DNA of 64,000 bases from Agromyces allii. Its GTDB lineage: Bacteria > Actinomycetota > Actinomycetes > Actinomycetales > Microbacteriaceae. The stretch covers positions 124,001 through 188,000 of the forward strand of contig NZ_WBIN01000012.1 of the NCBI RefSeq assembly GCF_009749385.1. The letters are read 5' to 3'. The notes under the pieces are model-generated. The model was given only the letters and a program-made list of their open reading frames with translations, had not been told where the DNA came from and searched no databases. This document shows positions 28,001 to 35,463 of the stretch, piece by piece (positions within the stretch are counted from its first letter, which is position 1; each line of letters starts with the position of its first letter). The position numbers and the translations under genes were made by a program.

Positions 28001-31000
28001 AGACGAGCGCAACCGTCAGCAACAGCCGCAAACTCCAACTCACCGCGACGATCGCACCCGCGAACGCAACCCTCTACAAGGTCCTATGGACCTCGTCCGA
28101 CCCGTCCGTCGCAACGGTCGACAAGACCGGACTCGTCACCGCAATCGGCGTCGGCACAGCCACCATCCGCGCGGAGTCTGATGACAGCCCGGCTACGGCA
28201 GCAACCGCGGCCATCACGGTCGTGCCGGTTCAAGCCGAAGGACTCGTCCTCAACAAGACCTCGCTCACGGTGCAGGAAGGGTCGACGAAAACTCTGTCGG
28301 CGCTCGTGCTCCCCGAGGATGCCGACAACAAGAACGTCACCTGGTCGAGTTCCGACGAGTCAGTGGCAACGGTGGATTCCGCAGGCGCGGTGACCGGCGT
28401 GCACACCGGCACCGCGACTGTCACCGCGACCAGCGAACAGGGTGGGTACACCGCTCACGCCACCGTCACGGTGCAATCGGAAGAAGTCGCCGTGACCGGC
28501 GTCACGCTCGACCTGGAGAAGCACTACTTCGCATCCGACTACTTCTCGTCCGTGAACCCTTCCTCGGTTGCACCGACGGTCGCAGCCTCGGCAACGATCA
28601 CCCCGGTCGACGCAACCAAGGACACCGTGCGCTGGTCCTCTGACACGCCATCGGTCGCGACTGTGAACTCGTTCGGCATCATCACGGCGGTCTCCGCAGG
28701 TGTTGCCACGATCACCGCATCTTCGGAAGACGGAGAGTTCAGCGACACCATGACGGTTTACGTGCCGACGATCAGCGATTCGTTCGACAACCGTGCGATC
28801 GGCGACAACTGGAACACCGGTCGTGCGGCCAACTACAGCGGCGTCATGAACGCGGCCGTCGCCGACAACTCCGGGAACTACGTGCTGTCCGCCTCCGGCA
28901 GCGGCACCGGAGGTCGTGGAGGGGCCCGCTATATCTCTCCCGTCGCGAAGAACGACCTCGTGACCTTCGACTTCGACTGGAACGTCGGCCAGCCAACCGG
29001 ATCAAATGGTTCGTTCCTCACCATCAACGACAGTGCAGAGAACCGATACCTCGCACTCCAATACGACTGGACCACCGAACTCGGCTACGCGAGCGGGGGA
29101 AAGTCGACCACCACGACCACCAACGTGCCGGTCGCCGGAACCACTCCCGTCGGAACCGGCTTCAACGTGAACAACGTCTGGTACGACGTTCACATCGAGC
29201 TCGATATGAAGGCCAAGCAGTCGGTCTTCACGATCACTCGAAAGGACGATCCGGCGATCACCGCCACGCACACCGTTCCGTTCGCGGCTGATTCGACCTT
29301 CAACGGAAACGTCGCCTCGCTGCAATGGTGGACGACCAGAACCCAGGGGTCGGCAATGTCGTGGACGACGATGCTCGACAACGTCAACATCTACAAGGGT
29401 GCGCCCGTCCCGAAGAGCACGACCGTGAACGCCGACAGCATCCGGTTCATCCCGATCGAGAACACACGGATGACTGAGTACCAGCTGTCCAGCACCGTGA
29501 ACCCGTCGACCGTGAGCCAAGAGGTGACCTACACGTCCGCGAACCCCGGCCTGGTCACCGTCACCAGTACCGGACTCGTCAAACCGACCCACCTCTACGC
29601 CAGCCTGAACGAAGTCGTCTCCGGCACCACGACGGTGCGCGTCGCATCGAACGCAGATCCCACCGTGTTCGTCGACGTGCCTGTGACCGTCACCAACGAG
29701 ATCCGGGCCTCCGAATTCTTCTGGGTCGAGAACGCTGCTGGTACCACCGTTTTCGAAGAAGGCGAATCGAAGCCGACCGAACAACTGGAGGCCGGCGACG
29801 AAGACCAGCTCAACGCGAAGCTCACGGGTGGTGACGGAGACACCGACGTGGCCAACGTCGAATGGGAAAGCAGCGACCCGGACGTGCTCGTGATCGATTC
29901 CAAGACTGGAGCGCTGACGGCGGTGGCCAACGGCACAGCAACAGTCAAGTTGACCGTGACCCTCTATTCGGGAGCACCCAAGACCGCGGAGATCAACTAC
30001 CGGGTCGGGCCCGAGCCGACAATAGCCGCGCTCAACATCTCGGAGGCGCCGACAAGGACCATCTATCGGGTCGGCGACGACTTCGACCCGACCGGTCTCG
30101 AGATCACGGCGACTTGGAGCGACGGCGCGTCGACGACACTCACCGAAGACGAGTATGAGCTGTCCGGATTCGACTCGACAGCGCCCGGCACGATCGACGT
30201 CACGGCCACGCTGAAAGCGAATCTCGCGCGCAGCGTGACATTCACCGTCACTATCGAAGCACCGCCCTCGGTGACCGAGATCACCATCACCCGCGAACCG
30301 ACGAAGACCAGCTATCAGGTTGGCGAAGACTTCGATCCGACTGGTCTCGAGGTCGCCGCCGCATGGAGCGACGGCGATTCCAAGACCCTGGACGCCACGG
30401 AGTTCGACTTGTCCGGGTTCGATTCTGCAGAACCGGGGACGATCGAGGTGGTGGTCACACTCACGGCAGATCCGACCAGGACAGCAACGTTCGCGGTCGT
30501 CATCGAAGTCCCCGTAACTCTGAGCTCGTTCAGCAACACGAACCTGACCAATGCGTTCAGTGTCGAACGCGGAGATCACAACGTACGCGGCGACTTCGAA
30601 TGCAACTCCCAAGTCCACGTCACCGGCACCGTGCGCGTCACCGGCAATGCCCACCTCACCAACACGTGCCAGATCGACGGCGACCTCATTGTCGGCGGGA
30701 ACGCGAAGCTCGACTCGACGCCGGCCGTGCTCGGTACGATCAGGGTCGTCGGCAACATCACATTCCAGTCGACCGCGCGGGTCGGCGGGGACCTCCTCAG
30801 CGGCGGCACCATCACGATCGCTGACGGAGTCTCGCGTGAAGCCCTGAAATCCAAGGGGCGGGTCGGCGGAGCGATCGCCGAGCATCAGGACATCGCCGCA
30901 CCCGTGGTGGACGCCTACTCGGCTCCTGCTCTGCCGACCTTCACTCAGACCTGGGTGCAGTGGCTGAACGACGCCGCATCCGCAGCGAACGCACCCGCCT

Positions 31001-31440
31001 GGATGTCCGGAAGGAGCGCGAAACCCGGCTGCACGATGGCCTCGTACAGCGTCAACTCGTCAAGCATCAGCGTGACCAGCGCAGCCGTCATCGATGCCCG
31101 ACGTGCCGCCACCGGATCGAACTGCGCGTCGATCGGACTGCAGGGCATGACCGTGAACCTCTCGGCGGACTTCACGATCGTCGCGGATGGCCTCTCTACC
31201 GTCAATGGCGCCCGATTCGTCAGCGCCAACGGCGAACGGCACCAGGTCACCGTCATCGTGCCCGGGCTTCCCTCGGCAGGAGCGGGCGGTATCGCCCTGT
31301 CGAGCGAGACGACCGCTGACGACCTGATCGAACTGCACTTGACCGCCCCGGGACGGGTCAGCGTTCAGAACGGTACGAACTTCCATGGCTCGATCTACGC
31401 CGGCGGGTTCTCGACCGCCGGGACGGTTCGCGTGAGATGA
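25018..31440 (+). CDS. secreted multidomain GH53 endo-beta-1,4-galactanase
   Basis: A 2140-residue secreted enzyme. The signal peptide ends near AAEAA (residue 38). Two carbohydrate-binding-like beta-sandwiches follow (about 54-186 and 188-365), then the GH53 catalytic domain (about 370-765; GADVSFLPAIEDHGGKYF). The acid/base is Glu541 in KQGNEQDGGLIWP and the nucleophile Glu644 in LNVETGFAF. Next come several BIG2-type Ig domains (about 795-1251), a LamG-like sandwich (1252-1464), two more Ig-like units, two Big_3-like repeats (1665-1831) and a C-terminal beta-helix-like region (1832-2140). AAGGAG before the ATG at 25018 fixes the start. It would cut galactan outside the cell to feed the importer. 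No LPXTG or C-terminal membrane helix is present. Confidence 0.92.
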   Translation: MATNRTVRGRFRRALAIVAASAVALPVAGVVFAPAAEAAVPAATSMASAVAAPDANLDFESALSSWETTGNVTAPTSGAQHGNRYASLAANATARVTISGLAQGSYSLAGWFRGSAGNNNANLTVSGTGGPNSVALVDANINNNAWQQTSHRNVLVYSGELTLSITAGSTALSVDNLTLTLDSADLSVPNWGFESGLDGWNASAGASLDSSSADTGQNAVKLAADATISRQVAVEPNTRYGFTARVKVDEQDTFSTEKVKDAKDRIIGELVHRESTGDRVNIGVKSLNGTVLRQAPAGTDGYSLVSITFETGPDDHAVELYANTVKDDAFEASVELWNSDGTYVEDPWNGNDDHFAYVDTIDLFAIHDDENIRGADVSFLPAIEDHGGKYFANGVQQDGLRILSNHGVNSIISMIFVQAGNTVYDNNTLEPIYSAELDDAGNPIEYKMIEGYFDKVHTTKLAERATQLGMSYMPSFHYSDAWISAGKAYAPSSWINTDYAGKRTNTDLAHIKSIVYNYVYDFISGLVEKNVDIAGVKQGNEQDGGLIWPIGRGATSVGHASIITATWDAVEAAAPGTARSVHTNNGYDTAYVDNIFNGLAANGAKFDGESHSLYGGRSSGNIIKMANVLNANPDRRYHDYLNVETGFAFTKYLASYSQQTASMGQSAYYRSSPNGQYNWLLDYQQAALDTPNPYGQTRGFYYWETDWIPTPGAGSSQTSNATVAGRIMFNNGDVTIKEMGSTRAGKAGDMMDSMYAYLWRGLPKAKPSTALTPLNSDNGIADGVYAVTPTEPTGISLAETILSLTTGRSQRLKPTIIPIDQVLNDSTIDYSSANTAVATLTDNGYVRAEGPGTTTVTATDAAGHTATATVNVAAPTLASNADLTITAGTNTVADGGTITAAVLARVDLTATLANATSKSVVFSSSNPGVASFFGETWQTPAGSLRGRTDDSSKVQLNVKRAGSTTITVTSTDGGASKSFTLNATKVGVTSVTLNKTSATVSNSRKLQLTATIAPANATLYKVLWTSSDPSVATVDKTGLVTAIGVGTATIRAESDDSPATAATAAITVVPVQAEGLVLNKTSLTVQEGSTKTLSALVLPEDADNKNVTWSSSDESVATVDSAGAVTGVHTGTATVTATSEQGGYTAHATVTVQSEEVAVTGVTLDLEKHYFASDYFSSVNPSSVAPTVAASATITPVDATKDTVRWSSDTPSVATVNSFGIITAVSAGVATITASSEDGEFSDTMTVYVPTISDSFDNRAIGDNWNTGRAANYSGVMNAAVADNSGNYVLSASGSGTGGRGGARYISPVAKNDLVTFDFDWNVGQPTGSNGSFLTINDSAENRYLALQYDWTTELGYASGGKSTTTTTNVPVAGTTPVGTGFNVNNVWYDVHIELDMKAKQSVFTITRKDDPAITATHTVPFAADSTFNGNVASLQWWTTRTQGSAMSWTTMLDNVNIYKGAPVPKSTTVNADSIRFIPIENTRMTEYQLSSTVNPSTVSQEVTYTSANPGLVTVTSTGLVKPTHLYASLNEVVSGTTTVRVASNADPTVFVDVPVTVTNEIRASEFFWVENAAGTTVFEEGESKPTEQLEAGDEDQLNAKLTGGDGDTDVANVEWESSDPDVLVIDSKTGALTAVANGTATVKLTVTLYSGAPKTAEINYRVGPEPTIAALNISEAPTRTIYRVGDDFDPTGLEITATWSDGASTTLTEDEYELSGFDSTAPGTIDVTATLKANLARSVTFTVTIEAPPSVTEITITREPTKTSYQVGEDFDPTGLEVAAAWSDGDSKTLDATEFDLSGFDSAEPGTIEVVVTLTADPTRTATFAVVIEVPVTLSSFSNTNLTNAFSVERGDHNVRGDFECNSQVHVTGTVRVTGNAHLTNTCQIDGDLIVGGNAKLDSTPAVLGTIRVVGNITFQSTARVGGDLLSGGTITIADGVSREALKSKGRVGGAIAEHQDIAAPVVDAYSAPALPTFTQTWVQWLNDAASAANAPAWMSGRSAKPGCTMASYSVNSSSISVTSAAVIDARRAATGSNCASIGLQGMTVNLSADFTIVADGLSTVNGARFVSANGERHQVTVIVPGLPSAGAGGIALSSETTADDLIELHLTAPGRVSVQNGTNFHGSIYAGGFSTAGTVRVR
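30012..30510 (+). repeat. tandem Big_3-like domain repeat within GH53 gene
   Basis: Two adjacent coding units of about 84 codons encode near-identical Ig-like domains. Both share VGxDFDPTGLE, WSDG and SGFDSxxPGTI motifs. They probably arose by tandem duplication and act as spacers. Confidence 0.8.
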
Positions 31441-31498
31441 CGGAGGTGAGCACACCGACCTCACCACTCGATTCTGAGTCGAGACCCGGAGACGGGCG

Positions 31499-33451
31499 GT
31501 GACGGTCCCACGACTCGAGGCCGTCGCCGCACCGCTCGTCAAGATCCTCGACGCCTATGAAGCGAACGCCCTCACGCAAACAGCGGACTACCTGCTCCGC
31601 CTCGAACCAGAACGGTTCCTGCACGGATTCTTCGTGCAGGCCGGACTCCCACCTGCCACAACCGTCGGATACGGCGGATGGGAACGGGCGACCGGTCCAC
31701 GATTCCAAGGGCACTTCTTCGGGCATTACCTCTCCGCACTCGCCCAGGCATACGCGGTCAGCACAGGCGTCCTCGCAGATGAGCTCCTCGTTCGACTCAC
31801 GGTCGCGGTGGTCGGACTTGAACGATGCCAACTCGCGTACGCACAGAACCACCCCGACAACACGGGCTATCTCTCCGCGTTCCCCATCGAGGCGCTTCCG
31901 GACGGGCGCGACGGCCTCATCGTCCCGTTCTACAACCTGCACAAGATCCTCGCCGGACTGCTTCACACCCATCAGCACGTGCCCGGACGACTGGGCAGAA
32001 CAGCCCTCGAAATCGCCAGCCGCTTCGGATCTTGGATCGCTGCGTGGGCCGGACGACTCGACGAGCCGTCCGACATCCTTGCCACCGAGTACGGCGGAAT
32101 GAACGACGCGCTCTACGAGCTGTACCGAATCACCGGCGACCCCACGCACCGCCGTGCAGCCGAGTACTTCGACGAGACATCCCTCTTCGACCGACTCGCC
32201 GCCGGCATCGATGTCCTCGACGGACTGCACGCCAACACCACGATCCCGAAGGTCATCGGCGCGCTCAAGCGCTACCTCGTCCTGTCAGACGTCTCCTCAT
32301 CGACAACCGCCGAACAGGCAGATCTCGCCCGATACCGCCTGACTGCGGAGAACTTCTGGCGAATGGTCACGGAGCACCACACGTACGCCAACGGCGGCAA
32401 CAGCCAGGGGGAGCATTTTCACGAGCCCGGCTCGCTTTACCGGCACGCCATGACCGGCAAGACCGACGGCTACGGCGAGAACTCCACCAGCGAGGGCTGC
32501 AACGAGTACAACATGCTCAAGTTGACGCGCGAGTTGTTCCTCCTCACCGGAGACGTTCGATATCTCGACTACTACGAGTCCACGGTCATCAACTCGATCC
32601 TCGCGTCGCAGCATCCTGAAACGGGAATGGTCACCTATTTCCAGCCGATGGCGCCCGGCTACGCAAAAGTGTTCGGCCGGGAGCTCGACGAGTTCTGGTG
32701 CGACCAAGGAACCGCACTCGAAAGCTTCACCAAGCTCGGTGACACCGTCTACTTCAGGTCTCCCTACGGCATCCTCGTCGCGCGCTTCGTCTCCTCCGTC
32801 TTCACCGACCCGGATCGCAATCTCCGCCTCACACAAACCTGCAGCGTGCCGGAACGAGATTTGGTGAGATTCACCATCGACGCGATTGACGGCGAAGAGA
32901 TCGCCGCCGGAACGGTCTTGCTTCTCCGGGTACCGCGATGGGTGGACGGGGAGCCGAGCTTGGCAGTGAATGGCTCGGCCAAGGACCTCGGCACCATCAC
33001 GAACGACGGCTGGGTCACTTTGCCGGTCGAGGCCGGTGATCGCATCGAATATCGTCTGCCCGCCACAGTTGAGGTCGTCGGCGCCACTGAGAATCCGAAT
33101 TGGGTGGCCGTTCGCTACGGCCCAGTCCTCCTTGCGACAGAGCTGAGTCGAGCCGACGTCGACGCGACGTACGAGGCAGGAGTGCTCGTCCGCCTGAGCA
33201 GCACGCGAGACCTCGACTCCGTCATCGTCGTCGATGATCCGGAGGCTTGGAAGGCCCATCCGCGTACCAACGTCGTACGGGTCTCGGACGGCCCGAATCT
33301 CAACGGCACCCAGACCATGCGATTCGAACTGCGCGATGTCGACGCGCGCGCCAGCGGATGGACGTTGCAGCCGTACTACAGCCTGCACGGAGCGAGATAC
33401 GCGACGTACTTCACGCTTAAGCCGCGCGAAACCACCGAACATCCGATCTGA
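31499..33451 (+). CDS. GH127 family beta-L-arabinofuranosidase
   Basis: A 650-residue GH127 (DUF1680) enzyme expected to release beta-L-arabinofuranose. The toroid domain carries the family pattern RFQGHFFGHYLSALA and FYNLHKILAGLL. In known members a zinc site of Glu and three Cys includes the nucleophilic Cys. Here Glu332 and Cys334 (SEGCNEYNMLK) and Cys401 (FWCDQGTALESF) are kept, but the residue after Cys401, usually Cys in CCxGT, is Asp402. The GTG start is 58 bases after the GH53 stop. There is no signal peptide, so it should act on imported oligosaccharides. Confidence 0.9.
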   Translation: MTVPRLEAVAAPLVKILDAYEANALTQTADYLLRLEPERFLHGFFVQAGLPPATTVGYGGWERATGPRFQGHFFGHYLSALAQAYAVSTGVLADELLVRLTVAVVGLERCQLAYAQNHPDNTGYLSAFPIEALPDGRDGLIVPFYNLHKILAGLLHTHQHVPGRLGRTALEIASRFGSWIAAWAGRLDEPSDILATEYGGMNDALYELYRITGDPTHRRAAEYFDETSLFDRLAAGIDVLDGLHANTTIPKVIGALKRYLVLSDVSSSTTAEQADLARYRLTAENFWRMVTEHHTYANGGNSQGEHFHEPGSLYRHAMTGKTDGYGENSTSEGCNEYNMLKLTRELFLLTGDVRYLDYYESTVINSILASQHPETGMVTYFQPMAPGYAKVFGRELDEFWCDQGTALESFTKLGDTVYFRSPYGILVARFVSSVFTDPDRNLRLTQTCSVPERDLVRFTIDAIDGEEIAAGTVLLLRVPRWVDGEPSLAVNGSAKDLGTITNDGWVTLPVEAGDRIEYRLPATVEVVGATENPNWVAVRYGPVLLATELSRADVDATYEAGVLVRLSSTRDLDSVIVVDDPEAWKAHPRTNVVRVSDGPNLNGTQTMRFELRDVDARASGWTLQPYYSLHGARYATYFTLKPRETTEHPI

Positions 33452-33466
33452 TCACTAGGAGACCCA

Positions 33467-33778
33467 TTGCCCGTCATCGTGACCGCAGTGTTCCATCCCC
33501 TCGAAGGACACCATGGCGACCTGATCGCGGCACTTCGCGACACCATCCCGGCCGTGCATGCGGAGGCGGGCTGCTGGCTGTATGCGATTCACGACGCCGA
33601 AGACGGAACGATCACCATGATCGAGAAATGGGACTCACGCGAACTGCTCGATGCACATGCATCCGGCCCCGCAGTCGCGGCGCTCAACGCCGCAGTCGAG
33701 GGGTTCCTCGCAGCGCCAACTACGGTCACGCTGATGGACCCACTACCTGCGGGGCAGCCGGCTCTTGGGGAACTCTGA
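33467..33778 (+). CDS. antibiotic-biosynthesis-monooxygenase-fold (ABM) protein
   Basis: A 103-residue dimeric alpha/beta-barrel protein of the YgiN/ABM type (VTAVFHPLEGHHGDLIAAL, GCWLYAIHDAEDG, IEKWDSRELLDAH). The TTG start at 33467 is supported by AGGAG 5 bases upstream. It follows the GH127 gene by 15 bases. Members act as small monooxygenases, or unexpectedly as mutarotase-like or heme-handling proteins. In this operon an accessory metabolic role is likely, substrate unknown. Confidence 0.85.
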   Translation: MPVIVTAVFHPLEGHHGDLIAALRDTIPAVHAEAGCWLYAIHDAEDGTITMIEKWDSRELLDAHASGPAVAALNAAVEGFLAAPTTVTLMDPLPAGQPALGEL

Positions 33779-33782
33779 TCGG

Positions 33783-34696
33783 CTAAGCGAGCGCGGAACG
33801 CAGAGGCGCTTGCGCCGATCGGAGGTCCCCTGCTTCCAATGAGGCGATCGGGTCAGCCGCCGCTGCCGGCTGGCGCGTTGCACCAATGCCCGCCCGTCCC
33901 GAACGGTGGGGCGTCTGGTCATCCGCCCGTCCCGCGATCCGTTGCTTCGGAGTCCACCGTGGACGTTGCTGCGATGCGAGCAAGAACATCGTCCCGATCG
34001 CTGCCCGACACTTCGGGCAGTCGAACCCGTAGTGCTGAACCCCCGACGCCTTCGTGGTGCGGAGGCTGATTTCCGCCGCAGCGGGAAGCTTGCTCACCAG
34101 CACAAGGATGCTGGGCTCGAGCTCGGCCGGCGGTTCTCCGGAGAAAGGCGCATCGATCCTGGTCGCCACCGATGAGGGTAAACGCCGAGCAACCGTCGGA
34201 CGGCCGCGCCGAGTTCGTGCGTTCCGAAGCCGACCATCTCCTGACCTTCGAGGGCGTTGAATACACCGCCGTCCTCGTTCAGTCCGAGAAGCGGGATCTT
34301 CGCATCCGGCATCCACCAGGACTCCGGATGGCGGACAAACCAGTAGCAGTCCACCCCGTCACGGCGGTACCGGGCGGTTCGCGCGAGGTGGTCGGCGCTG
34401 GCCTGGCTGGACCATTGCACCTCGAGCGCGACCCGGTACCCGTCACGGGTCGCGAGAACATCTGCGATCCAGGTGCGGCCCGGTGAGGCCACTTCAAGTT
34501 CAGCATGCCAACCGGCGGCGATCGCAGCACGGACAATGATCTCCTTCGCACGGAGATGCTGCGCGGACTCTGGCTGATGCTCTTCGTCGCAGTGCGAACC
34601 TGGCCAGTGCGCAAAGTACCGGGTGCCGAACCGGTTCTGCTTCGCGACCGCGTGGGCGTCGCACGGACGGTGCTGCCTTTGGCCAACCGCTAGATC
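33783..34696 (-). pseudogene. broken CoiA-like (competence/nuclease) gene
   Basis: The minus strand encodes a CoiA-type sequence: FGTRYFAHWPGSHCDEEHQP, a helix with QHLRAKEIIVRAAIAAGWHA, then the nuclease-like core WIADVLATRDGYRVALEVQW and DGVDCYWFVRH. Its frame runs into a stop at about 34697 with no start codon after it, so the 5' part with the first zinc-binding half is missing. Near 34180 the plausible sequence appears to switch frame: downstream ILVLVSKLPAAAEISLRTTK and YGFDCPKCRAAIG lie in another frame. Both lesions indicate an inactive remnant. Confidence 0.6.
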
Positions 34697-34719
34697 TCAC
34701 CCGAGGATCGCGCGCGAGC

Positions 34720-35292
34720 TCATGAACCGGCTCCCGTTGGAAGGTCGATCTTCGATCCCGATCGGGCTGCCTTCAGGAGTTTGGTCGCAGCACGCCCGGT
34801 GACCATCGAACCAATCGGAGCGCCCAGCAAGGCCGATTTTGCTCGCCACACGTAGACGCGACGGGTTCGCAGCCACGGAAGCATTGGACGTTGCCAGCTC
34901 ACGTCCACGACGATGCCACCAAGCTGAGGAACCGGAATGCGGCGTTCGGTGGCGCTGGGCGGAGATCCGAAGGTCGCGCCTTTTGGATCAAACAGTGTGA
35001 TGGTGTGGGCCTCGCCCGGGACGAGTGTTGCAAGCCAGGGACTGGACAGCTCGCCCGAGCGAAGAGCGCCAGACTCGTCGAACTTTGCGTACCCGAGATA
35101 CAGATTTCTTGCCGGGCTTGCTCCCTTGAAATGTTGGACGCGCAGCGTCGCAAGGTCTTTGGAATCCCACTGGGCGGTAAACGAGACCCTTGGCCGTGTG
35201 AGCCAGGTCGATGCCAACCCAGAAAATGCGAGAGCCGCCGCCAGAAGTGTCACGAGGTCGGCGACCCGGCCTAGTGCAACCCAAGTTTCCAT
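34720..35292 (-). CDS. hypothetical protein with one N-terminal membrane segment
   Basis: 190 residues. A single hydrophobic helix (LVTLLAAALAFSGLASTWL, about residues 10-30) is followed by a beta-rich soluble part (VSFTAQWDSKDLATLRVQHF, WLATLVPGEAHTITLFDP, GGIVVDVSWQRP). AAGGAG lies 5 bases before the ATG at 35292, which selects it over the longer frame. I do not recognise a family. It lies in a run of unassigned genes near the island edge. Confidence 0.6.
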   Translation of the reverse strand: METWVALGRVADLVTLLAAALAFSGLASTWLTRPRVSFTAQWDSKDLATLRVQHFKGASPARNLYLGYAKFDESGALRSGELSSPWLATLVPGEAHTITLFDPKGATFGSPPSATERRIPVPQLGGIVVDVSWQRPMLPWLRTRRVYVWRAKSALLGAPIGSMVTGRAATKLLKAARSGSKIDLPTGAGS

Positions 35293-35463
35293 GCTTCTCC
35301 TTAGTTGTAGGCAGCGTTCATGGGGGTGATCCATGGAGCCTGAGGCTGCGGCCCACTTTAGGCCCCGCCAGCCCGTACTCAATCGGGAGCGCTCACCAGC
35401 GATTGCATGCTGCAGATTCGGGACGGACCAGCGATTCGACGAAGGCTGAGCCGCGGCCTTGTG

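Noticed and set aside
30012-30510. Possible mobile element from the long direct repeat
   Set aside because: The repeat corresponds exactly to two protein domains, with no transposase or terminal inverted repeats.
29002-30885. 627-codon minus-strand frame
   Set aside because: Antisense to the Ig-like part of the GH53 gene; repetitive Arg/Asp/Gly composition mirrors the repeat codons on the plus strand.
34279-34686. 135-codon minus frame in the CoiA region
   Set aside because: The CoiA-like sequence is in a different frame; this frame is Ser/Arg/Pro-rich noise.
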